Shown: positions 38,145 through 50,892 of the stretch, one piece after another
Position numbering within the stretch: the first letter of the stretch is position 1
Layout: every line of letters begins with the position of its first letter
Assembly: GCF_000189635.1 (NCBI RefSeq)
Contig: NW_002476121.1
Coordinates: 186,001 to 250,000, forward strand
Reading direction: 5' to 3'
Length of the DNA stretch: 64,000 bases
Source of the DNA: Tetrahymena thermophila SB210
Taxonomy: Eukaryota; Ciliophora; Oligohymenophorea; Hymenostomatida; Tetrahymenidae
Notes under the pieces: model-generated
The model's database searches: none
Told to the model about the DNA's origin: nothing
The model's input: the letters and a program-made list of their open reading frames with translations, nothing else
Program-made: the position numbers and the translations under genes

Positions 38145-39567
38145 TCAAATATGAAGGTTGGCAAAATCCTTAACTAATTGTGCAGCAGGGTCTTCTTCTT
38201 CTTCATCATCACTTTCGAAGTTGCTAAGACCTGATTTATCACCAAACTTTTCCTTGTAGTATTTTTGAGTTGCAGAGTTAAAGTCATTACCCTTAATATC
38301 TAATCTCTATTTATTTTAAAATTAAAATTAATTTATTTTTATTAATTTAGGTTTTTCAAATATAAAATTATAATGTGTGTATTTATGTAATGAATGTGTG
38401 ATAATATATATAATTTACCTTTAATTCACTGTTTCTTGAAAATAGAATATCAATTAATTTTTTAGCTTAGTTAGAATTTAATTCAGCATAGTTGTATCCA
38501 AGTTTTTCAAGCTTAACTTCAGATTCTTCAAGAGCTTAAATAATAATATCATTTTCATCTTCTTCAATATTGCAATCAGAAATGTTGAGGGCTCTGAGCT
38601 TCTTGCAAACCTTAATGAGATTGGCCATTTCTTAGATAGTTTCTTCTTTAAGGAAGTTATCTCTAATATCTAATAATTCAAGGTCTGGGCAGTTTGTTGC
38701 AAGTGACTTAAGTAATGCTAACATACCGTCTTTTTTAATAACATCTTAAAATACAATTAATTCTTTTAATTTAGTAAGCTTAGGTAAAGCTTCAGCAATA
38801 GCAATAGCTCCTGGATTTTCAGCTCTATTACGAGTAATAGCAAACTTTTCTAGATTAGGAGTACCCTTGGCGAGAGCAGCAGATATAGTCTTAACACCAT
38901 CAATACCTAAACCAGCATTGTTAATCAAAAAGACCTTAAGGCTAGTAGCTTATTCTAAGAAAGGACTTAAAGCAATAGCACCAAATGGATTGACAGCATT
39001 ATCAGAAATATCTAACTCGATAATATTCTTACCAATTAAACCATTTCCTAAAAATCCAATAGCTTCAGGTAATTCAGTTTTAAGTCTGGAAACAAAAGTG
39101 TCGTGAACATCAACTCTCTAATTTAAATTTTAAAAATAAATTTATTAATAATTCTATTTATTTATTTTTTATGAAGTGAAATGAATTTGTATATGGTTTG
39201 GCGGAATTTTTGATACTAAGCATCAAAATTAGAAAAATTCCTAAAAATAAAATTTATATTTATCATTTTAGATATATTTTGAAGATTTTTGTGTGGAAAT
39301 TCTTAATATTTTATAAGTGAATAATAAAATATCTTTAAATAATATTATATTTACAGTTAATTTTGTTGACTTCTTGAATAATTCACCAATTTGTTCACAG
39401 AACTTTTTAGAGTAAGAATTACCAGTTAAAACGATGTGTTCAATATTGTTTTCAATATTCTTTTCTAAAGTTTCAACTTCTTCCTTATCAAGATTGCTTA
39501 ATTCTTCAATCTTTTTTTCCTTATCAGGGCGAACTCTAACGACGTACTTGCTAATATTGCCTTCCAT
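38145..39567 (-). CDS. Ran GTPase-activating protein 1 (RanGAP1)
   Basis: Stimulates GTP hydrolysis by Ran on the cytoplasmic side, maintaining the Ran gradient for nuclear transport and spindle assembly. Three exons (39355-39567, 38419-39117, 38306-38145) are in phase and give 357 residues. The ribonuclease-inhibitor-type LRR array reads IELDISDNAVNPFGAIALSP, VFLINNAGLGIDGVKTISAA, LEKFAITRNRAENPGAIAIA, ELIVFQDVIKKDGMLALLKS, LELLDIRDNFLKEETIQEMA and LRALNISDCNIEEDENDIII, matching the RanGAP repeats with their typical Asn and Gly. An acidic stretch ESDDEEEED follows, as in yeast Rna1. No SUMO/RanBP2-binding tail is present, as in fungi. Introns are GTAAAT..TTAG and GTAAAT..ATAG. Upstream of the start, at 39669-39677, lies a CGCGAAAAA motif. 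Confidence 0.93.
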
Positions 39568-40886
39568 TTCTTAAATTTAATTTATTATTGGTGATGCTAT
39601 TTATTTATTTACTAATTTTTAGATTTTTTCTTTTAAATTAATAATTTATTAATCTTGGTGACTTAGTACGCGAAAAATTTCAAGCAAAAATCAACTAAAG
39701 TTTTACATAAATTAAAGAGCTAACTAATTCAGTTTTTCTAAATTTAGTTTAAAAATCAAGATATTTAAAAGGAAATTAGTAGCACCAGCATGTTAAAAAA
39801 TAAAGAGATAAATCGAAAATAAATTAACATGATAGATATCGTCTACAATAATAAATTAAATTTATTAATTCAATAAATCATTAAATTTGTCAAGTTTTAA
39901 TTTATCTTTTTTAGCTTCTTCCTTATCATGCATTTTTAAATAAAAATTGATATTTAATTTATGTAATAAAAGAAAAAATGATTATGCAAAAGTTATTTTT
40001 GCAATAAATTTATTTATAAAAAACTCTCTTGCATTCTTAAAATATTTTTTAAATAATTTCTATTACATTTTAAATAATATTTTTTTCAAAATTTAATTTT
40101 TTAATAGTTCAATTAAATTGTTATTTATTTTAGATATAAGTTAAAACATTAAGATTAATGATTGAAACCCAGATTCAGAAATTGTTTTTTTATCTTAATT
40201 AATTAAACGAAAAAGAAGCAAGATTTATTTAAAGTTAACAAATTTATTAATTTATGTTAAAAATAAAATTAAATTTGATAAAACAAAATAATTTTTAGTT
40301 ATTTAAAAAAAAAAATTTTATTTGAAAATAATTTTTTGGTTTTTTGGAGAAAAATTTTAAAATTAAAATATTTATTTTGAAAAACAGTAATTTGTTATTA
40401 ATTTATATTAGTCTGTTTTAATTGATGTTTAAATTTATTTACTTAAATTTCAATCTTGTTAAAAGTGTATTAAATTTGCGCGTAAAATTTAATATTTTTA
40501 AAGTATTGATTGGAAGTGGAAGTAGCGCAAAAACTTATCATAATATAATTATTTTAAGGTCAATTGTAAACATAATTAAGTATAAAAGAAAATGATTTAA
40601 ATTATATTTTTAAAACATTTTAAAACGTTTAACAAACATCTTGTTTGAAAGACTCAAATGTAAAAATTAATTTTTTTAACAAGGGCGCGCTTAAATTTGT
40701 TAAAGAAAGCCATGAAAATTGTAATTATACATTTTAATAAATCAACTATTTAAGCAAGCCCAGCTAAGAAATAAATTAAAGCCAAAAAATACTATTTAAT
40801 TAAATAAATTAAAAAATCTTAATAAATTCTTTTGATTTTTGAAACTCAAACAAAGTGATATAAGAATAATAGAAAGAAGTGTGAAT
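39568..40886. other. divergent promoter region of RanGAP1 and PHD gene
   Basis: 1.3 kb non-coding spacer, very AT-rich but with several isolated CG-containing motifs (listed next). No coding frame supported. Confidence 0.5.
39669..40690. promoter_or_regulatory. cluster of E2F-like CGCG/GCGC motifs
   Basis: In a spacer almost free of CpG, four short CG-rich motifs occur: CGCGAAAAA at 39669-39677, ATTTGCGCGTAAAAT (near-palindromic) at 40473-40487, AGCGCAAAAA at 40524-40533 and GGGCGCGC at 40683-40690. The T-run plus GCGC/CGCG core resembles E2F/DP sites (TTTSSCGC). They sit between two divergent nuclear-function genes. Binding is inference. Confidence 0.35.
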
Positions 40887-41568
40887 ATGTAAACAGAATA
40901 AACAAGTAAAGACAGTAAAAAAGTTGACACGCATGAACCTTCTCTCAAGAAAATGATGAAAAAGGATTTAAGCGAAGGACCAAAAGTAACTGAACAAATT
41001 AATAAATAGGGAAATAATGTAAACGGCTAGTCTACTCAAAATTAATAAATTGTGAAAATCAAAGACAATAATGATGATAGTAGCAGCAGCGATCATATTG
41101 TTTTGAAGCGTAAGGAAGGTTACTAAACAGCAGATTTATAGAATAGTGCTCCTTAAAATATTTCTAATAAACCCGAAAGCGATGATGATGATGTCCAAAT
41201 TATTTCTGTTAGTAAAAAATTTATATTAAAATTATTTAAATCAGATATGTTGAGAGCTTGCCAAAGTTATTAACACGTTCAAGCCTTTTGAGGAGGAAAA
41301 TAACATATTTATAAATATAAACTTAAAAGGTAACCCTACTAAAAACAATAATGCTGTTCCTTAGAGAAAGGAATCAGGTAATGGTAATGGGTCTAATTCT
41401 AAGCAGAAGAAAAAGAACACAAATAGATGCAAAGTTTGTAAGAAGGGTGGCTCTACTTCTAGCTTTAAGCCATGCAAAGATTGTGCAAGACTCTTTCACT
41501 ACGAATGCATAGGAATGAAAAAAGACCTCGATAAAGATAAGAAGTATATTTGTGATCAGTGCAAGTAA
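40887..41568 (+). CDS. PHD-finger protein; 3' end unresolved
   Basis: Starts MQTEQTSKDSKKVDTHEPSL, with a polar, acidic N-terminus (NNDDSSSSDHIVLKRKEG; PESDDDDVQIIS). An intron 41212-41254 (GTAAAA..TTGAG) keeps the frame into LAKVINTFKPFEEENNIFI. A PHD zinc finger follows: RCKVCKKGG, KPCKDCARLFHYECIG and YICDQCK, i.e. C-x2-C, C-x2-C, H-x4-C... C-x2-C as in C4HC3 fingers that read histone H3 tails. After QCK the frame stays open to a TGA at 42022-42024 but becomes hydrophobic and intron-like. Either the gene ends there, or a GTAAAT donor after CDQC splices on, perhaps to ATAG|G at about 42116, which would fuse it in phase to the DDT-domain gene downstream (giving CDQCKDKQKQKR). I cannot decide. 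Confidence 0.75.
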
Positions 41569-42033
41569 ATTTATTTATTCATCAAATTAACATACTATGC
41601 ATATTTATTTAACAATTCGAGTATTTTTTTACTGCTATCTTAGCTTTCCTTCTTGCTAGCTATCCAGATAAAGTCGAGATAAGGTTATTAGAGAGGTTTT
41701 GAAATGCCAATAAAATTAAACCAAGCTATATAAATAACTAGAGCAGTCTTAGACGTTGAGACTTTTATTTTTAACAAATATTAAATAAATTATTCATTTA
41801 CTCAAATATTCTACTATACTATAAGAGTAACCTTCAGTATTATAAAAGATGTTGGATTTAAATGTAGCATGCATGCATGGATTAATTTTAAACTCGTGCA
41901 ATAAAATTGTAAACTTGTTTAGTAGTATATGAAGATCAGACTGGAAAAAGAAAGAATAATTAAAATAAGTTTAACAAAGAGACAGATTTGCTATAAGGTT
42001 AAATTAGATAGATAATAAATATGAGATTGATTA
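41569..42033. other. spacer or intron between PHD gene and DDT gene
   Basis: Less AT-biased than most spacers. No convincing protein. The final 30 bases are A/G-rich, as before other starts. May be 3' UTR plus promoter, or a long intron joining the two genes. Confidence 0.4.
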
Positions 42034-45000
42034 ATGGAAGGGAAGAAAGGGGAAGATAAAAGATATTAGATTGTTTTTAATAAATATGAAAATTTTTTGT
42101 TTTTTGCGTATATTTAAAGATTTAAATAAAAATATAGGGATAAACAAAAATAAAAGAGGGCAGTAGAGAGAGAAAAAGAGAAGAAAAAAAAGCAAAAGGA
42201 GAAAGAGAAAGAAAAAGAGAGATAATTAAAACTAGAATCTATATTAGCTGAGGCAAAAAAGAAGTTAGAAAAGCCAAAGGATAGCAAGAAAGAAGAAACA
42301 CTCAAGTTCATTGAAGAATTTTAAGCAAAATAGTAAAAATTTATCAAAAAACTTTCTAAAATTATATTTAATTCAAATTTGATTAATTTAGTAAAATATT
42401 TTTCTCTTCAAAAATTCTAATAAATAAGCTTAAAATTTATTTTGTAAAGCAGAGCATTTATTCAATTAAATATTCAGATTAAATAAAATAAGAATATGCC
42501 AAAGAGAATTCTTAATCTAAAAAATATTTTTATTTAAAAATAAAAGAACAAAGTTGATTTTAAATTAATAGAATATATTATTCTTTCAAAAACACATCTT
42601 TATTTAATAAAAATAATTTAAAAAACTTTTTAATAAAGCCCTTAATTAGTTGAAAATAAAAAAATAAAATTCCCTATCGAAGATACACTTCTTACTATTT
42701 ATGGAGAAAAGTTCTAAGATAATTAAAATTTAGCAAAGGTATTTATTTACTTGAATTTAAAGCGAATTACATTACATTTTCATTTGTTTTTAAAAAATTA
42801 TTTTATAGAGACCTCGCCCATAATAATCAAAAATTATTCCTTAAGAGTACATGAACGATATTTTAATGATTTGGAATTTCCTTAATTCATTTTCAGAGCA
42901 TTTAGAAAATATGAAATTTACTAAAGAATAGTTATATATAGCTATGGTAAAATTTTATTTTTATAGTTTCTTGCAATTAAAATATAATAATTTGATTAAA
43001 GGACCATAAGGGAGAAGAATCTCATGCCTTACTTAATCACATTTTCAGGAATTTAGTTAGGTTTCCTGTACTTGACATTTATTATACTCACAAAATAGAT
43101 AATCATAAAGAGTTGAGTGATCAACCTTTTTTTATCATCACAAGAGTAGCAAAAGAAATAGATTAACTTGATACTGTTATGCAAGTCATATGGCCAGAAT
43201 TTATTAGGCATTTATCATACTTCTAACAATACTCAATCAATGTATATTTATCTTTAAATTTAAAAAGATTTATTTTATACTTATTATATTTTATAATAGT
43301 TTAAGGATGATTAAAATATAAATGAAATACTTGAAATTATGAAAAATAAAGACTTTTCAAGTTTTTATGATTTAGACACTAAGCATAGGATTAAAGTATA
43401 TTTTTTAAAATAAGAATTTAAACAAACAGGATAATTTTTTATGTTAGTTTATGGCTCTGCTCATAGCATGTGTTGATGACAGTGACAGCTTTCATGATGG
43501 TGTTATAGGATTTAAATAAGAGTAAGTTCATGAAATGACAAAAGAAAGAAATGACTTGCAAGTAGAAATCAAGAAAGACGAGCTCGAGTTTTAAGCTCTA
43601 GATGCTAAAGTAAAAGCTTTAGAATAAGTTTAAAAAGAATAATCAGCAGCAATCCTTGAGACACTTTCAAGAGCTGAATCTCTTAAAAAATCAAAAGAAT
43701 TAGAAAAGGAAAAGAAGGAATTATAAAAAATTAAAAATTAAGCAAGCAAATTAGAATAGGCTTTAATAAAAAAGAAGAATAAATGCTAATAGCTTACTTA
43801 CGATTTACCTCATTACATAAATACAGCACAATTACTTGGTTATGACCACAATAAATCTGAATTCTGGGTAATTAATTCACTACTTTTAGTGTTAATTTAT
43901 ATTTACAAATTTCTAAAAATAGTTTTTCCATAATGATAGAAAAACTATCTATTTAAGATACAAAGAGAGTATTATAGATGATGACAGAACTTGGTGCTAC
44001 TACAATACTAAAGAAGATATAACTAATTTAATAAAAAGTTTAAATAAAAAAGGAATTAGAGAGAAGAATTTATATGATAATCTTATGTATCTTGTCAAAA
44101 ATGGATATCTCTAATATAAATTTGAAGATTTTGAAAAGAAACCTAATAATTAAGCTAACTAGGCTAACACAAATGGAACATCACAAAAAGTAGAAGGCTA
44201 ACAGACAGGAGGTATTCAAACTACCTTGCAATTTAATGCAAAAGAAGGTTTAACTATTACTTAAAATGGAGAAAATCCTTAAGAAGAGAAGAAGGATATG
44301 GAAATCGAAGAAATTAAAAAACCAGAGGATGCAGAATAAAAAAGTGCTGAATAAAATGGGGAAGCTTAAAAAAATATGGAAGATGAAGCTGAAGTAGAAG
44401 AAACTAAAGAATAAATAATTTAATACTTATCCAACTATGATCCTCAAGCTATAATTTCAAAAACAGCTTAGACTTCTACAGTATAATTTATTAATTTGCA
44501 TTTATTTTTATATTAAAAAAATTTTCATAATAGAAAAAGAAGGCCAAAGGATCTCAGTAAAATGATAAAGATCTATCAGTATTTTAAAGAGCTAAAAGTA
44601 ATTATAAAGATATAGGCATGATTATTTTAGAAACCGAAAAGAATTTTACAGATTACTTAGAAAAAAGAAGGTGTAGATGGGCAAACAAAAATAATAGAGA
44701 ATCTTTTGTAAAACTTTTAATTAAAAATAAATGTTTTAATATAGCAAATAATTTTTATAATTAAGAGAGAAAGAGTAAAAAATGTTTCAGATCCATAAGA
44801 GATATTTGCTTTACTCGAGTAGTTAAATGAGGGTTTCTCTGCAGTAGATCATATGTTTATAAAAGAAAATGCAAAAATATTAGAAAATGAAGAAGAGTCT
44901 TAAAAAATGGAATAAGAAGATAACGAAGAAGACAACTAATCTGTTGACAGTGACGATGAGTCATTCTAAGGTTTATAAAAAAACAAAAATGGTAAAAATT

Positions 45001-46499
45001 CAAATCAAAATCAATCTGATAAAGCTCTATTTACACTTGAATTCTTCGAAAGTCACCCACAAATGAGAAGCAAAAAGTTACCAAGTAATCAATTTTTTCT
45101 CATTCAAAATACTTAATTAAAAATGATTTTATAAAACTTTAATTTATTTTGTATATTTAGTGAGAATTTGGGGAATATATAGTGAAAAATGCAAGAAAAA
45201 TTGGTAAAATATGCCAATGATTAACATAATGAGTGCTTATCTCTCAAGTTACTTGTTTTGCTCAATAGTTTAAAGATTTTTACAAAGAAAGAAAGAATAA
45301 TATCAAGAAAAACTTCTTTAAGAGCAGAATAACTAATTACCATCGTTTTATGTAGCCGATGATAAAAAGAGCTCAGGTTTAGCAGCTTCAGCAAATCAAA
45401 AAAAGAAAAATATAAATTATAATGATTTTGATAGCTATAAATATACTGATAATAGTTTAAGAAGAAGTGACAGATAAAAGTACCGTAAAGACTTATCTGA
45501 GCCTAATTATGATTTAGAAGATTTTGAAGAGGAAGAATAAGAAGAGAGCCGTTAAAAAGAAGATTAAGATAATGAAGATTAAGAAGAAGAATATAGACAA
45601 AAGTCTACTAAGGTTAAAAAAAATAGTAGATTTAGTAAGAACAAAGATACTGATGAATATGATGAAGAGGAAGAAAATGAAGAATAATAGGAAGATGAAG
45701 AAGAGGAGTATGATGCAAGTAAAATTGAAGAAGAGGAATAATTAGAAGAAAGCCGCTAATCAGAAGAAGATAAAGACGAAAACGGTGATGAAGATGATGA
45801 AGAATAAGAGGATAATAAAAAATCATCAAAAAAATAAGCTAAACGTAAACTTACAAAGTCAAAAGATTTAAAGAAGTAGAACAAAAAAAATGAGAATGAG
45901 GAAGATAATTAAGAATAAGATGAGGAAGATGAACAAGCAGTGAAGCCAAAAATTTTAAAGAAAGGAAAAGCAAAACTAAACAAAAATGCATAAAAGATAT
46001 AAGATTCCGATGAAGAGGAAGAGTTTTAGTTCTATAAATAAAAAGATGAGAAAAATGATAAAAAACAAAAGCATTTAGAGTCTAATGATGAGCCAGATAA
46101 TGAAGAAGAAGAAGAATTTTCTTTTAACAAAAATAAAAATTCAACAAAATTAAATTCTAAAAAATAACAAATGAAAAATGTAAGCTAAAATAAAGTAAGT
46201 ATATAATTTTCTATTTTATTTATTAAAATTAAAAATAAAGAATTAAGATTGGGATGAATAATGCAAAGTATGTGGCTAACATGGTGAAGTGCTTATGTGC
46301 GATACATGTCCTTCAGTATTCCACCTCAAATGTATTGGGCTTAAGGTAAACAAATACCATACAATGAATTATTAAAATTAATTGTTATTTTAATAAATAG
46401 AGTCTTCCTGATGGAGATTGGAGTTGTCTTGAATGCTAATAAAAGCTCCTAAAATAAAGATAAACAAGGAGCTCAGTCAAAAGAAATTAAAAAAATTGA
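42034..46499 (+). CDS. DDT-WHIM-PHD chromatin remodelling subunit (BAZ1/Acf1-like)
   Basis: Likely partner of an ISWI-type ATPase in nucleosome spacing. First exons: 42034-42738, 42809-42946, 43002-43241, 43300-about 43398, then more. A Lys/Glu coiled coil (KRAVEREKEKKKQKEKEKEK) follows MEGKKGEDKRYQIVFNKYEN. A DDT domain reads MNDILMIWNFLNSFSEHLEN..FTKEQLYIAM with ALLNHIFRNLVR. WHIM1 is seen in FYDLDTKHRIKFMALLIACV; the WSD/WHIM motif in LGYDHNKSEFW, FFHNDRKTIYLRY and RTWCYYNTKEDITNLIKSLN. A long acidic Gln/Glu/Lys region (about 45.4-46.2 kb) precedes a classic PHD finger: CKVCGQHGEVLMCDTCPSVF, HLKCIGLK, then DGDWSCLECQ. Domain order matches BAZ1A/ACF1 and yeast Itc1, without a recognisable bromodomain. 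The start at 42034 is tentative because the gene may be joined to the PHD gene upstream. Confidence 0.88.
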
Positions 46500-47441
46500 A
46501 AAGAAATAAAAATTTAATTTTGATCTTCTTTGGCTTTGAAAAAAATAGAAATTAAAGCTAAAATATTTTACTACCATAAATAAGATTAATCAATAAATAA
46601 ATAATTTGTTTATAACCCTTATTAAAAACTAATAAAATTAGGTTTTTCAATAAATATTAAAAATAAATAAAATTAATAAACTAAAAAATACATTTAAAAT
46701 TTGTTTATAAGTTAATTATATCTATTGTAACAAGTTCAAAGAGTATTTATTCTTTTGCTGCTGTTCTTTATCTTAAATCTTCCTTTAAATAAAAATTTGT
46801 ATTATATTTTTATAGATTAAATTAGCCTTAATACATACTTAAAAATATTAAAAATACAATCAAAAGAAAATGTTTTTTTAAGTATTCTCAAAATGACTAT
46901 GTTAAAATATAATATTCATAATAGATTCATTCATTTAAAAAAAAATTTAAAAAGAAGAAAGAATACATGGTTATTTCAATTTTATCAGCTTTAAGTTTTT
47001 TAAAATTAAAAAAATAATCTATAGGCTACTTTAAACCTTTACATTTTAAGTATAAATATTTTTAAAAAGTTTCAAATAAGCTAACCATATTATTACAAAA
47101 CCATTAAAAGTTTTATTAAAAATTTAAAAGTATGTTACAAAATTTGAAAAATAACTAAATATCATCTCATATGAATAAATGTTTTAACTCACTTAGAGAA
47201 TTTATAGTTAATTAATAGAAAAAATAAATGACAAAATATAAATTTATTTTTTGGATTTATAAATAAAACAGAATAGTTGGTTTAAGCGTTTGTATATGAA
47301 GAAGATATTATAAGTTAGTATTAAGAGAATTAATTACGCTTTATAAAGATATAAAATTTAAAACGAGACAAGTAATATATTATAACTAAAATTGTTTTGA
47401 TAACAAGTTAATTTTAAAAAAAAGACTGACTGAATGACTAA
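46500..47441. other. AT-rich spacer between convergent genes
   Basis: No coding signal recognised; the last exon of the downstream minus-strand gene could extend into it. Confidence 0.45.
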
Positions 47442-49119
47442 TCAACAGTTTAAGAAATACTCTAATTATTTGATAAAAAAAAAAATGTTTAAGATTTTAT
47501 ATTTCATTGAAAAAAATATTATTGAAATTAAAAAGATTAATTAATAAATTAAGTAATTACTTGGAGTTTGAATTCCTGATTTTATAGTGCAACCTGCTTG
47601 ATGGAGAAGAGATACTGCAGCATAAATAGGACCTTTTTTTAAGGCATCATTTGTATAAGCAACTCCAAAGAATTCTCCGTTAAGAGCAAAGCTGAGAGTA
47701 CCTTTATTCATATTCAAATAAATACCAAGGACACCTTCCTTTTTAAATCTTTTTCCATATTAAGGACCAGATGCATTAGATCCATGTCTTAATTGTCCTA
47801 GTCCATAATAAGCCCAACCATAGTCGAAATCACAAAAAGCACTATTGTAGTTAAAATCTTTTTTGCTGCTAACACCTATTTTAAGTTCATTTTCAGTCTT
47901 ATCATCAGCATGAATTTCCCAATAGTAAGTACCTGTAGTCATTGGCTATTTATAATATAAAAATAATTATTAATTATTTGAAAGTAAATTCCAAAAAAAT
48001 TTGCAATTTCAAATCATTAAGCTTTTTTAATAATCTAGATAGAATAAATAAATTAATTTGTTAATTCTTTAGGTTATTAATTAAACTTTTCTTAGAAATT
48101 AATCTTTAGAATTATTAATTCTTTTTCAATCTAAAAATTCTTTAGAATAAAAAAATTTCTTTAAAAGTATTTATCTCAATTTTTATATACTCATTTTTAA
48201 CTAATTATTATAAAAGGAATCATTTTTTAAATTAATTTTTTTTTACTGTATCAGACAAGACTGTTCTGAACATGTAAGCAGATTCTGTAAGGAAACAGTT
48301 TGTACCATTATTTGTAATTCTTATTCCTGTACCTGCACACTGTGGGTCCCATCTCCACATAATAGAATTTATTTAACCAGGAATGGGTGCATTAACTTAG
48401 ATTATTTATGAGGGTAAAACTTGTACAGAGGATGAATTAGATGATATTTTTTTTGTGTAGTCTTAAATGAGCTATAAGACTTCAGTTTATTTTACTGCTT
48501 TGAGAATTTCTTAATGCAATTCGCATTCCAAGCTGCAGATTTATTTAGGGCTAAAAGAATTATTTACTTTTTTTTAGCAATTATCAAAATTTATACAATT
48601 AGGACTACAGCAATCTTATTCATGCTTTTCTAAATCGCAGAGTTTAACAATTTTGTTACATTTTTAATTTTTACATCTTATTTCTAAATTATTATACATT
48701 CTTTATAAAGCTCTTGAAATAGGTGTAATTGAGTGCTAGGCCATAGAACATCTGTTTGGACAATCTCTATTAATTTTTTTAAATATTTTTAAAAAATAAA
48801 TAAAGGGTTTTAATAAAAAATTAAAATGATTTTTTCCCCGAGAGACTTTTGAATCTTTTGTCTATTGAAAAAATTTGATTAATGATAAAATTTGGTTTAT
48901 TTTTTAATACCAAATTGTGTTTTTCTTTTAATTTTTAAAAATTATTGATGAAATTTACTTGCTTTTTTATTGCCAGTCTTCTATACATTTTTTACAATAA
49001 AGATGACCACATCCATTACATTCTTTTGGATCACGCACAATTGTAGAGCAAATCAAACATTCAAATTAGTCATCTACTTATACAAATCTTTCGCGATCGT
49101 AACCAATTTCGTTAGACAT
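47442..49119 (-). CDS. RING / TRAF-type zinc finger / SPRY protein (E3 ligase candidate)
   Basis: Exons 49119-48959, 48766-48247 and 47945 down to about 47560. A RING finger is split by intron 1: FECLICSTIVRDPKECNGCG, HLYCKKC and DCPNRC. A TRAF-type zinc finger follows (RCKNQKCNKIVKLCDLEKHE, then CCSPNC), a helical stretch (EILKAVKQTEVLQLIQDYTK) and a B30.2/SPRY domain (TTGTYYWEIHADDKTENELK; IGVSSKKDF; VLGIYLNMNKGTLSFALNGE; YAAVSLLHQAGCTIKSG). This order predicts a ubiquitin ligase choosing substrates through SPRY. Both ends of the intron joins are in phase. The 3' end is uncertain: the frame after GIQTPSNYLIY turns hydrophobic and runs to the TGA complement at 47442, so a GTAATT donor after TPS probably leads to a short last exon I could not place. 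Confidence 0.83.
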
Positions 49120-50293
49120 GACAGCTGCTATTTATATGTATTTTATATATTTATTATGTTGTTTATTACTTTTTTGAGTAAAGAAATTTTATTAATATCA
49201 AAAGTATTAATTTTTGTTATTTAATTAACTATTATTTTTGAACTTCTAATTGCTTTTTAAATGGCGTTCTTGTAAATTTTGTTGAACTTTCTAATTAATT
49301 AATAAATATTATTTTAATTTTAAACTAAAAGTTTTTTTTAATAAGCCTTCAATTTTGAAAATAATATAGAAACAATGAAGGAACTATCTAGATATGCCAG
49401 CAAATATTTTAGAAATTTGACTTTTCTATATGATTGATTGTGAGAACTTTATCCATTGCTATTTATTATTCTCACAAATTAAAATAATTTATAGTACATT
49501 CGCAAAAAATTCAATTGTTATTTATGTCATAGTCTATCAATAAATGCATGTAAAATAGTGTTTCTTTATCAGAAATTGATGATTTCTTTTTAGCAGCGTC
49601 TATTTTAATAATGATTCTTCAAATTTCTAAAAAAGATAATAATTGAAAGCAATCATATCATAAATTTGTAAAATTCTAAAATAGCTAAATTAAAAAGTGT
49701 CTATACCAATATCTCACCTTCTTCTACTTTAATTTAAATTAACTATTAGTTTGTAGCACCATTATCTTCAAAGCAGATAATATCAAAAATAAATTGATCT
49801 AATCAAACTGATATTAACTAGATGTTATTTTTATCTACCCTTACCAAAAATTCTTTTCAGCAAAAAAAAAATAAATTTTAAATATGTTGAAAAGAATTTT
49901 AGCTTGATTAAAAATAATACAAATTATTTATATTAGTCAATAAATAGATCTAAGAATATTGGTTAACAATATTTTATTGAAATATTCTAATTTATAATGA
50001 AAAGTAAAAAAAAAAAGGAATTTAATATTTAATTATTTTATATAGGATTTTATTTACATATGAACAGATAAAATAAAAAATATTGTATATACATATTCAA
50101 ATGAACAAGATTATAGATTGTGAGTGATATTTATCTTAAAGCTAATATTTTACAATATAATCCCAAATTGAGATAAAAAATAAATTAATTTAATCTAACT
50201 ATAGTTATTCAATATAAAATGAAAGAAAGTTCCTTCCCTACTCCAAAGCATATTTGATTTATTTTATTGATAATATTTGTAATATTTCATTTT

Positions 50294-50422
50294 TCTATTT
50301 ATCTATCTACCTATCTAGTTGAATTGAATGGCATGCAGCCTTGATTTGTTATCTATTTATCTGACTGAATATAATGTGTATCAATCAAGTCATTCATTCA
50401 TTCATTCATTCATTCATTCATT
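50294..50422. repeat. TCTA and CATT microsatellites
   Basis: CTATCTATCTACCTATCT-type units near 50302-50320 and about eight CATT units at 50390-50422. Confidence 0.85.
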
Positions 50423-50737
50423 AAATATGGGGAGTATAGTTAAATCATAATCATGAATCAATCAATAAAAATGATTTTCATAAATTACGTAAACAGAAAA
50501 ACTACCCATAATATGAAACATTAAAAAATGTTCATTTTATTAGAATATTTTAGGGATTGCTTTTTAGAATTTAATAGAATATTTTTCTCTTTTTTTGTTA
50601 TTAGAATTTCTATTAAATTCGTACGAACTATTTATTATAACAAATTATTTATTAAAAGGTAATTGTTAAGTTAAAGGATTACTTGTTTTTATTTTAGTAA
50701 TATTTACAAATCATTATCATTTTGTGTATGAGAGTAA

Positions 50738-50832
50738 TAGTTAGTTAGTTTAGTTTGTTTGTTAGTTGGTTGGTTTTTTTGTATGTTTGTCTGTCTTTCT
50801 CTTAGTTTATTTGTTTGTTTAATTTCTTTGAT
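50738..50832. repeat. TTAG/TTTG/TTGG imperfect repeat tract
   Basis: Imperfect 4-bp units (GTTAGTTAGTTTAG, then TTTGTTTG, GTTGGTTGG, CTGTCTTTCT) forming a T/G-rich tract; this produces the Leu/Val/Phe-rich frame seen there. Confidence 0.6.
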
Positions 50833-50892
50833 AATTCTTTTTTTTGTTTTATTTGATTTTTATTATTGTAAATTTGCTACAAAAACTACATT

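Larger units (their letters stand above)
49120..50892. other. AT-rich intergenic DNA with simple repeats
   Basis: 1.8 kb without a supported gene. Short standard-code frames at 48970-49224 and 50759-50965 are shadow or repeat-derived. Holds CATT and TATC/TTAG/TTTG microsatellites. Confidence 0.5.

Noticed and set aside
38867-39106. Plus-strand frame opposite RanGAP1
   Set aside because: Antisense shadow of the LRR array; no independent support.
42114-42311. Minus-strand Ser/Phe-rich frame
   Set aside because: Antisense of the Lys/Glu coiled coil of the DDT-domain gene.
45524-45829. Overlapping Lys-rich (+) and His/Leu-rich (-) frames
   Set aside because: Shifted and reverse readings of the acidic Glu/Lys/Gln region of the DDT-WHIM-PHD gene.
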